A stretch of 64,000 bases of DNA from a candidate division FCPU426 bacterium (GTDB taxonomy: Bacteria > Oederibacteriota > Muellerivitia > Muellerivitales > Muellerivitaceae). The stretch is taken from positions 120,136 through 184,135 of the forward strand of contig PLFD01000057.1 in assembly GCA_003136635.1 (NCBI GenBank), in the 5' to 3' direction. Within the stretch, counting starts at the first letter, position 1; each line of letters starts with the position of its first letter. This document shows, piece after piece, positions 38,164 to 45,493 of the stretch. The notes beneath the pieces were generated by a model. It saw only the letters and a program-made list of their open reading frames with translations. It had not been told where the DNA came from and searched no databases. A program made the translations under genes and the position numbers.

Positions 38164-38526
38164 ATGAAAAAGTCCACATCTCCCTTTTCGGGTCGAACCT
38201 ATCAAAAATACAAAAATTTGTTTTTGTCGCACAAAGGGGCAATTGAAACCTTTCCCTTTGGTCCCGAAGTAGCGGTTTATAAGTCGTACCATAAAATGTT
38301 TGCGACTTTGGTAGTAGAGGAAGAATTTTGGTACAGCAATTTGAAATGCGATCCGATGTGGGCAGAAACCCTAAGAAAAAAGCACAAATCGATCCAGCCC
38401 GGCTACCACATGAATAAAAAGCATTGGAATACGATTACTCTGGATGGCTCTCTGCCCGACAGCCTCATCCGCCAAATGGTGGAATTGTCATACGTTCTCG
38501 TCACGCCCAAAAAGCTTCTGAAATAA
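38164..38526 (+). CDS. MmcQ/YjbR family protein
   Basis: This 120-residue protein has the family segments FPFGPEVAVYK, SNLKCDPMWAETLR and PGYHMNKKHWNTITLDGSLPD, the last split over residues near 78-100. The CyaY-like fold may bind DNA; the cellular role is not established. It is the last gene of the rlmN-PASTA operon, 5 bases after the PASTA gene, and is closed by a strong terminator. Confidence 0.88.
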   Translation: MKKSTSPFSGRTYQKYKNLFLSHKGAIETFPFGPEVAVYKSYHKMFATLVVEEEFWYSNLKCDPMWAETLRKKHKSIQPGYHMNKKHWNTITLDGSLPDSLIRQMVELSYVLVTPKKLLK

Positions 38527-38562
38527 AAAAGGCGGACCCGGTTGCCCGAAGTCCGCCTTAAA
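38527..38562. terminator. Bidirectional Rho-independent terminator
   Basis: The arms AAGGCGGAC and GTCCGCCTT enclose a 13-base loop, with an A-run before and TTAAAAATTT after. It separates the convergent YjbR and NmrA-like genes. Confidence 0.85.
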
Positions 38563-38574
38563 AATTTATTTTGA

Positions 38575-39474
38575 TCAGCTTTGCGCGTAAGCCCCCGCCA
38601 CAAACTTAATAAATTCTTCCAGAGGAAAGTGGCCCTGATGGTCCCCCGTCAGTGATTGAGTCGGAATCACCAAACCTTCATTGAAAGCCTTATTCATCTC
38701 AATCATCAAATCCGCCATGCGGGCATTCATGCCGCTGCCCATCATTCCCTTTTTAGCGTCTTCATAAGGAAATTGCGCATAGGCCAAATCCGGCTTACCA
38801 ATGGCCTTGCCGACCATGGTTGCTACTTCTTTAAAAGTGTAGGTCTTGGGGCCGCCCAGCTCAAACACTTGATTACCTGCAAAATCCAGCTTATCCAAAA
38901 GCTCCGCGGCTTTCACGCCGATGTCGTGGGTGGCAACCATAGGAATGGACATATCTCCCCGCAACGGCGAGCCGTAAACGCCCATCCCTTTAATGACAGG
39001 AATGGCCCAGAAAATATTTTCCATAAAGTAGGCGGGTCTCAAGAAAATATTATTTAAACCCGTGATGGCTTCCAAACGCTTTTCCTGCTTGTATAAATTG
39101 GCGATGGGCCCTGTTCCGCTGGGTTTGTCAGCGCCGATAGAGCTTAAAAACAAATGGTTTTTCACTCCCGCGTCTTTCAAAGCCTGGGCTATGGCTTCGC
39201 CGGTTTGGTTTTGGTATTCGCCGAAATCCACCGCGCCGTAAGACGGCGGAATCATGGTGAAAACTCCGTCCGCGCCCTTAAAAGCCTCAGTCAAAGCCGT
39301 AGTGTCGTTAAAAGCCGGCGTCATCGTATGGGCGCCTTTTTCTTTGAGGTGCGCCAACTTCTTCGGGTCCCGTCCCAAGGCCATCACGGTATGCCCCTTC
39401 TTCAAAAGTTCTTCCGTCATCACTTGGCCGATATGGCCTGTCGCTCCCAAGATGGTGTAAATCTGCTTCGACAT
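38575..39474 (-). CDS. NmrA-like NAD(P)-binding protein
   Basis: This 299-residue protein has the Rossmann motif GATGHIGQ near residues 9-16 and the NmrA/atypical SDR pattern (ADGVFTMIPPSYG, FLSSIGAD). The Tyr-Lys pair of classical SDRs is not in place, which is normal for this group. These proteins act as redox sensors or as quinone or isoflavone reductase-like enzymes. The ATG follows GGAGGCAGTT. Single gene. Confidence 0.88.
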   Translation of the reverse strand: MSKQIYTILGATGHIGQVMTEELLKKGHTVMALGRDPKKLAHLKEKGAHTMTPAFNDTTALTEAFKGADGVFTMIPPSYGAVDFGEYQNQTGEAIAQALKDAGVKNHLFLSSIGADKPSGTGPIANLYKQEKRLEAITGLNNIFLRPAYFMENIFWAIPVIKGMGVYGSPLRGDMSIPMVATHDIGVKAAELLDKLDFAGNQVFELGGPKTYTFKEVATMVGKAIGKPDLAYAQFPYEDAKKGMMGSGMNARMADLMIEMNKAFNEGLVIPTQSLTGDHQGHFPLEEFIKFVAGAYAQS

Positions 39475-39546
39475 AACTGCCTCCCTGTCTCAATTGGTGA
39501 ACCCTAACAACTATTAGCCAGTCCGGCTGGGATAACAAGCCATTGG

Positions 39547-40049
39547 TCAAAATTTGTCTGTTACAAATGGGTAACTGTCGTATCGGGACCAAACTTTGCT
39601 TTTAAACCAATCTCCCCGGCCCTCTAAATACGCCATTACTCTGTCCAGGTTTCGTTTCAATGCTTCGTCCGACTTTAAACGATTCAAATAACGATTCACT
39701 TCTTTTCGGCGGGAAGGGCTTAAATTCTTCCAGTTTCTATAACCCAAAGGACAGGTTTTCAACATCTTTGCCAAGGGTTTCGACAGGGGTTCTACCCGAG
39801 GTTTCGGGTCATAAGTCAGCTAAATAGTAACCTTATCCCCTACCTGAGCCAGGGTCTTCTTTCACATGATGCCGTGAAGATAAAGCCGGTGCCGCCCACC
39901 GGCACCAAATTCGCCAAAAAGGGATGGCCGTTCACTTTAATTCTTACGGGAATAAAACCCTTTTTCCCAAAGGTTTTAGCGATCTTCAAAGGTACGGTCA
40001 CGCAGGGGTTTACCCCCACAATGGAAATGATTTGAGTAAATCGATGCAT
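39547..40049 (-). pseudogene. Broken DUF1905-YdeI/OmpD-associated protein gene
   Basis: Two separate frames together give one protein. Residues from MHRFTQIISIVG to ANLVPVGG are the DUF1905 half. The correct continuation RHRLYLHGIM is in another frame, so a frameshift lies near 39890-39900. That frame then meets TGA (39862-39864) and TAG (39820-39822) before continuing LTYDPKPRVEPLSKPLAKM into the YdeI-type C-terminal half (LSPSRRKEVNRYLNRLKSDE). Three lesions in 500 bases make a pseudogene certain if the assembly is right. Intact relatives are small proteins of uncertain function. Confidence 0.85.
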
Positions 40050-40147
40050 AGGTTTTCCATTTAACGTCTAATTAATCTTTTTTCAAAACTGAATCCTCAA
40101 TAAAATGGCTCGCTGTTTTATGAAAAACGAATTATGAGGAGTTCCTG

Positions 40148-40618
40148 ATGCCTATCGGTTTAATTATTTTGCAGTACATTCATGTTCTTTTCGCCGCCAC
40201 CCTGCTGGGAAGCGCGCTCTTTATCGATTTGGTACTTTGGCCTACCCTTTTACGCCGCCCGGCGCCCGAAGCCAAAGGCTTTTTTGAAACCAGCCTCAAA
40301 ACCACCAGCATCCTTATGGGCGTTTCCAGCGGCATCACTTTTCTCTCGGGTATTTTGCGGGGCACGATTTTCGGGAATATTCATTCGTGGAATGATTTCG
40401 TTACGCCTTACGGCGTCACCTTTTCAATAGCCTTCCTAGCCACTTTGGCCATGATGATCCACGGTCCCCGTATCGGCCCCAAACTACTGAAGGAAGTTTG
40501 GAAGGGCAAAAACTTTACACCCAACGCCAAAGCCAAGGTTCATTCCGCTCTGGCCGTTTCCTGGATATCGGTTTTAATTATTTTGGCTTGTATGGTTTTG
40601 ATGCACTTCGGATTGTAA
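40148..40618 (+). CDS. Integral membrane protein, CopD/DUF2269-like
   Basis: This 156-residue protein has four hydrophobic helices. His residues in or near helices 1, 3 and 4 (QYIHVLF, MIHGPRIG, KVHSALAVSWISV, MHFGL) are typical of CopD-like or DUF2269 membrane proteins that may bind heme or copper. The ATG follows GAGGAGTTCCTG. Single gene with its own terminator. Function not assigned. Confidence 0.65.
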   Translation: MPIGLIILQYIHVLFAATLLGSALFIDLVLWPTLLRRPAPEAKGFFETSLKTTSILMGVSSGITFLSGILRGTIFGNIHSWNDFVTPYGVTFSIAFLATLAMMIHGPRIGPKLLKEVWKGKNFTPNAKAKVHSALAVSWISVLIILACMVLMHFGL

Positions 40619-40662
40619 GAAAAAAGCGCTGATTCCCCTCAAAGGGAACCGGCGCTTTTTTT
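40619..40662. terminator. Bidirectional Rho-independent terminator
   Basis: The arms AAAAAGCGC and GCGCTTTTT extend inward, after a small internal mismatch, through TTCCC/GGGAA. The element lies between the convergent CopD-like and SRAP genes. Confidence 0.85.
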
Positions 40663-41407
40663 AGCTCGGCACGTAAAACTTGCGGGGCTTGGCGGTTCGC
40701 TTGACTTCCACCAAGTTCAACTCCATCCCCATCTTTTTCACACAACTGGCTTTGCTGTTTTTCCCTTCGGTCATCGACCGGCTCACGGGCCACGCCTTCA
40801 TGGGTTGGGCCGTAAAGGGCCTCAGCATGGTTTTAAAATTCGAAGTGTCTAAAAACATCGGGTCCAGCCAGGTATCGTAATTCTTTAACGGCACAATGAC
40901 GGGCATGCGGTTATAAATTTTAGCCATTAGCTTGTTGGCGTCGGTGGTGATCACACAGCAAGACTGTAAGGTTTCAGTAACCCCATTTTTGTCGGTCGTA
41001 CTCCAGGATTCCCAAACACCCGCGAAAGCAAAAGGCGCTTCATCTTCCATGCAAAAAAAGTAGGGCGCCGGAATCTTGTGGTGGCGGTCCCATTCATAAA
41101 AACCGTCGACTGGTATCAGGCAGCGGCGCTGTTTATAAGCGGACTTAAATGAGGCCAACTCCCCAATAGTTTCGGCCCTGGCGTTAAAATTATTGTGTTC
41201 TAATTTGCGGTCTTTGGCCCAGGCCGGCACCAGCCCCCAATGCAGCAGGTGGATAAAACGCTTTTTCAGCACAGGGTCATAACGCACCACGGGAATCTTG
41301 CTTCCAGGCTCAATGTTATAATGGGGTTTAAAGTGATCTACCAACTCAGCTTGGAAATTTTCAGCGATTTCGGTATCGGGGGTCTTCAAAACAAAACGGC
41401 TACTCAT
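40661..41407 (-). CDS. SRAP (YedK/HMCES) family protein lacking the catalytic Cys2
   Basis: Family members crosslink to abasic sites in single-stranded DNA through Cys2, exposed after Met removal. This 248-residue protein aligns without gaps to the family: Asn75 (NFNARAET), Glu105 (GFYEWD) and the RMPVIV segment fall at the positions known for YedK. It begins MSSRF instead of MCGRF, so the nucleophile is Ser, and the His of the H-x-RMP motif is Tyr165 (IYNRMP). The start is secure: GGAGG lies 7 bases before the ATG. It may be inactive as a crosslinker, or use another chemistry. Confidence 0.88.
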   Translation of the reverse strand: MSSRFVLKTPDTEIAENFQAELVDHFKPHYNIEPGSKIPVVRYDPVLKKRFIHLLHWGLVPAWAKDRKLEHNNFNARAETIGELASFKSAYKQRRCLIPVDGFYEWDRHHKIPAPYFFCMEDEAPFAFAGVWESWSTTDKNGVTETLQSCCVITTDANKLMAKIYNRMPVIVPLKNYDTWLDPMFLDTSNFKTMLRPFTAQPMKAWPVSRSMTEGKNSKASCVKKMGMELNLVEVKRTAKPRKFYVPS

Positions 41408-41592
41408 TCGGCGTCCTCCAGAGATTAGCGGCTCATACTCCGCCTGTTGGACAGGAGTTAAAAGAGGATGAAAAAGTATTATAGCTCATTTCGCCCTGGT
41501 TATTTCAGTAGATTTCAATTTCAATCCGTTGACTTCAATGCCTCTATTCCTCATGATTCATGGGATTTATCATCTCATCCAAGGGGCTTTCC

Positions 41593-42348
41593 ATGAAACT
41601 CACAGGACACACAATTCTCATTACCGGCGGAGGATCTGGCATCGGCGGCGGGTTAGCCAAGGCCTTTCACAAAGAAGGCAATAAGGTCATCATTACAGGC
41701 CGCCGCAAACCGACGTTAAAAGCTTTCGCGGACAAACACAAGGGTATGGATTTTTTCCCTATGGACGTATCCAAAGACGCCGATATCCAAAAACTTTACA
41801 AGTTTATTTCTAAAAAATATCCCAAGCTGGATGTACTCATTAACAACGCGGGTATCTGGCAAAATCAGGATTTCACCAAAGCCGCAACCCTTGGGAAACA
41901 CCTTTTCGATGAGATTGATATCAACCTCAAGGGCCTCATCCGCATGACCCAGGTTTTTTTACCGCTGCTTTCCAAACAGAGCGAATCAGTCTTGATGAAC
42001 GTCAGTTCAGGGCTGGCCTATATGCCGCTCTCCATGGCGCCGGTTTATTGCGCTACCAAAGCGGCAGTCCATTCTTTTTCCATGTCGCTTCGCCATCAAC
42101 TGCGCAAAACTTCCGTAACGGTCATTGAATTGGCACCGCCAGCGGTCGAAACCGATCTGGGCAAAGTGCCAGGCAAAAAAGATGAGTTTGAATACCCGAA
42201 GTTAGGCTTGGAACCCTTCATCGCTCTAACCATGAAGGCTCTGGAATCGAACCAAACCGAGCTGCCTATCGGCCAATCAAAAATGCTGCGCTTGGGAGGC
42301 CGTCTCCTGCCGTCGGTGTTCTTTAATATGCTCAACCCCAAAAAATAA
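41593..42348 (+). CDS. Short-chain dehydrogenase/reductase, DltE-like
   Basis: This 251-residue classical SDR has the cofactor motif TGGGSGIG near residues 10-17, NNAG, the catalytic Ser in NVSSGLAYMP and the Tyr-x3-Lys pair in VYCATKAA. The closest type is the DltE-like oxidoreductase group. Substrate unknown. The ATG at 41593 follows AAGGGGCTTTCC and is better than one 11 codons upstream. Confidence 0.88.
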   Translation: MKLTGHTILITGGGSGIGGGLAKAFHKEGNKVIITGRRKPTLKAFADKHKGMDFFPMDVSKDADIQKLYKFISKKYPKLDVLINNAGIWQNQDFTKAATLGKHLFDEIDINLKGLIRMTQVFLPLLSKQSESVLMNVSSGLAYMPLSMAPVYCATKAAVHSFSMSLRHQLRKTSVTVIELAPPAVETDLGKVPGKKDEFEYPKLGLEPFIALTMKALESNQTELPIGQSKMLRLGGRLLPSVFFNMLNPKK

Positions 42349-42364
42349 TCCGGTAACTTTCACG

Positions 42365-42403
42365 AGGCTGCTTTTACTTTTTTAAGTAGAGGCGGCCTTT
42401 TTT
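42365..42403 (+). terminator. Rho-independent terminator with G-U pairs after the SDR gene
   Basis: AGGCTGCTTTTACTT pairs with AAGTAGAGGCGGCCT over 15 positions, three of them G-U, around a TTTT loop and followed by TTTTTT. The G-U pairs become A-C mismatches on the other strand, so it should act mainly on plus-strand transcripts. Confidence 0.75.
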
Positions 42404-42704
42404 ATAAAGAACGCTGTTCAATTCCTTTTTTAATTTCCACGATTTGAACATCCGTAAGACTTTCAACCGCCAGTTTTCCATTCGCGCTCAGAGCCGCGAA
42501 CTTCGGTTGATTGAGAACCATTAGATCGTTATCCCTCATCATTTCCAACAGAGCATCCAGCCGTTCCTTATCTTCTTTGGGGTTAATCTCTTTTTGAAAA
42601 TGGATGTCCGCCAGAATTTTTTCCGTCATCAAAAAAGCGGTTTTCCGCCTTTTGAAACTGTAGAGAACAGCGTCTTTAAAAATGTCGTAATCGGCCTGGG
42701 ACAT
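42402..42704 (-). CDS. Small cytoplasmic protein of unknown function
   Basis: This 100-residue protein is mostly helical by eye, with no signal or membrane segment (SFKRRKTAFLMTEKILADIHF, LDALLEMMRDNDLMVLNQ). The ATG has AGGA upstream and follows the poly-Gln-tailed gene by 6 bases, so the two are co-transcribed. No family is recognised. Confidence 0.55.
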   Translation of the reverse strand: MSQADYDIFKDAVLYSFKRRKTAFLMTEKILADIHFQKEINPKEDKERLDALLEMMRDNDLMVLNQPKFAALSANGKLAVESLTDVQIVEIKKGIEQRSL

Positions 42705-42710
42705 GGGATC

Positions 42711-42965
42711 CTATTGCTGTTGCTGCTGTTGTTGGGCCGACGCGTCATCCATCAGGGCTTTGGCTTTTTGGTATTCCACGTCAAAGACGTCCATGAGTTC
42801 GGGATAAATCACCACCCGTTCGGTCCTCGACTTGCCGTCCTTCACCCGGACATCCTCAATTAAGAAATACCGGCCCGACCGGGGTGAATCTTTCACCGCG
42901 AAACGGTATTCCCCGCTTTTCACCTTAATCGCCCCTTCATAAACCGTCTTATTTTCTGATTCCAT
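42711..42965 (-). CDS. PUR-alpha-like (DUF3276-type) small nucleic-acid-binding protein with poly-Gln tail
   Basis: This 84-residue protein's body, VKSGEYRFAVKDS, SGRYFLIEDVRVKDG and RTERVVIYPELMDVF, fits the short PUR domain of bacterial DUF3276 proteins, which bind single-stranded nucleic acid. It ends in seven consecutive Gln encoded by a CAA/CAG triplet run, a slippage-prone tract. The ATG follows GAGGGACCT. The assignment is by pattern only. Confidence 0.6.
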   Translation of the reverse strand: MESENKTVYEGAIKVKSGEYRFAVKDSPRSGRYFLIEDVRVKDGKSRTERVVIYPELMDVFDVEYQKAKALMDDASAQQQQQQQ

Positions 42966-43054
42966 AGGTCCCTCTTTCCGGTAGATAGGTCATCTTAACA
43001 CCAAGAAGTCAAACAAAGGCGGTATGCCAAAACAAGAGACACTACGGAAACTTC

Positions 43055-43083
43055 TTGTAAAAGAAGCGATATTTTGCATAAAT
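43055..43083 (+). promoter_or_regulatory. Possible sigma70-type promoter of the HU gene
   Basis: TTGTAA and ATAAAT are separated by 17 bases, about 37 bases before the GTG start of the HU-like gene. Confidence 0.4.
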
Positions 43084-43119
43084 GCTCGCGGTTTAGTTTA
43101 AATCTCCAGGAGGTATTTT

Positions 43120-43398
43120 GTGACCAAGAGTGAAATGCTGTCGACGTTGGCGACTGATTCGGGCTTCAAGAAGAAAGATATCGAAAACATCATGCAGACT
43201 CTCAACAACCTAATTTACAAAACATTGAAAAAAGACAAGGTCATCAAGCTCGATGGTCTCGGCGTGTTCCAATTGAAGGATCGCAAAGCCCGCATGGGTC
43301 GCAATCCCGCCACCGGCGAAACCATTAAGATTGCCGCCAAGCGAGTCATCAAGTTTCGCGTGGTCAAGGCTTTGAAGGACGAAGTTTTAGGAAAATAA
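43120..43398 (+). CDS. HU/IHF-family DNA-binding protein
   Basis: This 92-residue nucleoid protein bends and wraps DNA as a dimer. The DNA-arm motif GRNPATGE (about 64-71) and the surrounding DRKARMGRNP are diagnostic. The start is GTG, with AGGAGGT just upstream. Single gene, closed by a terminator. HU and IHF subunits cannot be told apart safely. Confidence 0.93.
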   Translation: MTKSEMLSTLATDSGFKKKDIENIMQTLNNLIYKTLKKDKVIKLDGLGVFQLKDRKARMGRNPATGETIKIAAKRVIKFRVVKALKDEVLGK

Positions 43399-43420
43399 TT
43401 TTTAGCTTTTAACTGTCTGT

Positions 43421-43458
43421 AAAAGGGATGGTGTCTTAACCGGCGCCATCCCTTTTTT
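43421..43458. terminator. Bidirectional Rho-independent terminator
   Basis: The arms AAAAGGGATGG and CCATCCCTTTT enclose a 14-base loop, followed by TTAT, between the convergent HU and isochorismatase-like genes. Confidence 0.85.
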
Positions 43459-43462
43459 ATTT

Positions 43463-44029
43463 TCACCCGGCGAGAATTTGAAATTCCTTGGTCGTCATCA
43501 CCGCTGCTTGAGCCGCGAAAACCTTTTCGGTCAAAACCCGGTGCACTTCCTCATCCGGGTCAAAACAGGCGTCCTTCACCACATAACATTGAAAATCCAG
43601 GTCCGCCGCTAACCGCACCGTGGATAAAACAATTCCACTGGTCGAGATGCCAAACAACACCAAATTCTCAATTCCCTGTGATCGTAAAATCATCGGTAAA
43701 GCGTTTCCCGCGAAAGCTCCCACGCGGTGTTTGTAAATAACCGTATCTCCCGGCTTAAAAATCGAAGAGTGGATTTTTGAGGAATCCGATCCCTTCAAAA
43801 ACACGCCCCGCTCTTTCACCATCGCGAAACGTTTATTGCTCAGTGAAATTTCGGGATATCCCGGTTCAAAACCAATCCCCACATGAAATAGGGGAAACCC
43901 GCCTTTCCGGGCGGCTTCCACCGCCAGAGCCGCGTTGGGCAGACAGGCCACCGCTCCCGGCACAAAACCCAATAGGCCGTCTTGAATATCCAAAGTCAGA
44001 ACCGCTGTTTTTTTAGGATCGAGTTTCAT
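43463..44029 (-). CDS. Isochorismatase-like hydrolase family protein without the usual Cys
   Basis: This 188-residue protein has the family fold signals: the Asp in LTLDIQDGLL, the Lys in YKHRVGAFAG and the helix start FGISTSGIVLSTVR. The last segment normally carries the nucleophilic Cys; here Ile stands in its place. A sub-group with a hydrophobic residue at this position is common, and its chemistry is unclear. Single gene 13 bases from the TAXI gene, same strand. Confidence 0.82.
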   Translation of the reverse strand: MKLDPKKTAVLTLDIQDGLLGFVPGAVACLPNAALAVEAARKGGFPLFHVGIGFEPGYPEISLSNKRFAMVKERGVFLKGSDSSKIHSSIFKPGDTVIYKHRVGAFAGNALPMILRSQGIENLVLFGISTSGIVLSTVRLAADLDFQCYVVKDACFDPDEEVHRVLTEKVFAAQAAVMTTKEFQILAG

Positions 44030-44042
44030 TTTTATTCCTAAT

Positions 44043-45386
44043 CTATGGTCTAAGGGCGTTTAGTCTGCTGCGCACAAAGGCCACGTTTTCTTTTAAGGTG
44101 TAAAGCATCGGCACATACTTCGAAGGTACCTTAATTCGATTCGCCCGATGTTCCAAACTTTTCATGCGATTCAAAATTTCATCCGCCGGTTTTTTACCGT
44201 CCAGCTTGTCCATTTCCCTCTCCAGCCAATGAAGTTCGCCGTAAATCTGGTAAAACTTCCGCTGAATCGCCCAGCCATAAAAAGCCATTAACCCCTTAAT
44301 CAAGGGATAAAGCAAACCCAACACCGGTACCGCCAAAAACCCAATCTGTTCCACCAGCGCGGCCAGCCAGAAAGGCAGATAGCGCTGTAAAAAGGGTTTT
44401 CCCGATTTAAAATAGCTTCGGGCGTCGCTCGACAAAGGTATTTCCAAAGCCTCCGCCGCGGGAAATTCATTGGCCTTCTGTAATACTCCCGCCCGGTTAT
44501 GGACCAGAGAAGCGGTTTCCAAAAGCATGTATTGAATTGCCGGATTCAAATCAGCCCTGACAATCAGGCTGGTCTTCGTGGCCAAAATGGTTGTGTCCTT
44601 GGGAGGCCGGTTGGTGGCTAAGTCCGCAGCGCCCTCCGGATAGGTCAGCTTGTAAAGCGATGGCAAAATGGCCACATAAGCGGCGGCCCGCGAAAAGTTG
44701 GCCAAATAAATTCCCGGAGCGGTCAGCAGGGTTTTGACCACCGGTGATTGGGGGCTGGACATCAAAACCGCCGCGTCAAGTTTGCCGTTGAGCATTTCCG
44801 TCACAGCTTCCTCAGGAGTCACACCCACTTTTTCGAATGAGTCCGCGTTTAACTGACGGCCTTTCAAAAGTTGATCCACCAGCGCCCGCGAATCGCTTCC
44901 CTCAGGTCCCACAGCCACCCGCTTGCCCTCCAGGGCGAACAAAACCCTGTCCGATGTCGGTTTGCGCGAAAAGAGCCACATGGGTTCATAACAAATGGTT
45001 CCCAGTGAAACCAATGCCGGCGAATCCGAATCGTCCGCGATACCCCCCTCTACCAATCCAATCTCCACACCCGAGTGGGGATCGCGTAGTTTGGCCAGAT
45101 TCTCTACCCCTCCGGCGGTCGGTATCAAAATCACTTTGATTCCCTGTTTGGCCATGAGTATCTGATAGCGTTTGCCATAAAAGGCGTAAGAGCTTCCCTC
45201 CGGCCCGGTCGCCATCACAATCGTATGGGGCGGCAGAGGATGCAGCAGGGTACAAAGCCAAACGACCACCGCGAGAATAATCACCGTGACGATCGCAATA
45301 ACAGTCATAGCCTTTCGCGAAAGATTCGGCCCCGGACCAAAAGCACTCGCACGGCTTTCTCGGGTATTGATTGGTTTATTGACCAT
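44043..45386 (-). CDS. TAXI-family solute-binding protein with membrane anchors
   Basis: This 447-residue protein has an N-terminal transmembrane helix (about 27-48), then a TAXI-type substrate-binding domain (VMATGPEGSSYAFYGKRY, NLAKLRDPHSGVEIGLVEGG), two hydrophobic segments near 350-395 and a helical C-terminus (ELHWLEREMDKLDGK). TAXI proteins normally serve TRAP transporters for dicarboxylates or amino acids, but no TRAP membrane subunit is adjacent, so this anchored form may be a sensor or act with a distant transporter. The ATG at 45386 follows GGAG. Confidence 0.8.
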   Translation of the reverse strand: MVNKPINTRESRASAFGPGPNLSRKAMTVIAIVTVIILAVVVWLCTLLHPLPPHTIVMATGPEGSSYAFYGKRYQILMAKQGIKVILIPTAGGVENLAKLRDPHSGVEIGLVEGGIADDSDSPALVSLGTICYEPMWLFSRKPTSDRVLFALEGKRVAVGPEGSDSRALVDQLLKGRQLNADSFEKVGVTPEEAVTEMLNGKLDAAVLMSSPQSPVVKTLLTAPGIYLANFSRAAAYVAILPSLYKLTYPEGAADLATNRPPKDTTILATKTSLIVRADLNPAIQYMLLETASLVHNRAGVLQKANEFPAAEALEIPLSSDARSYFKSGKPFLQRYLPFWLAALVEQIGFLAVPVLGLLYPLIKGLMAFYGWAIQRKFYQIYGELHWLEREMDKLDGKKPADEILNRMKSLEHRANRIKVPSKYVPMLYTLKENVAFVRSRLNALRP

Positions 45387-45493
45387 CGCGCATTCTCCAA
45401 AGTGAAATATTTTTTGACGGGACAAAATACCCTGTTTAGCGGGCAGCCGACAATAAAATTGATAAGAGATTTAAAAAACTAAACCCGCGCCCG

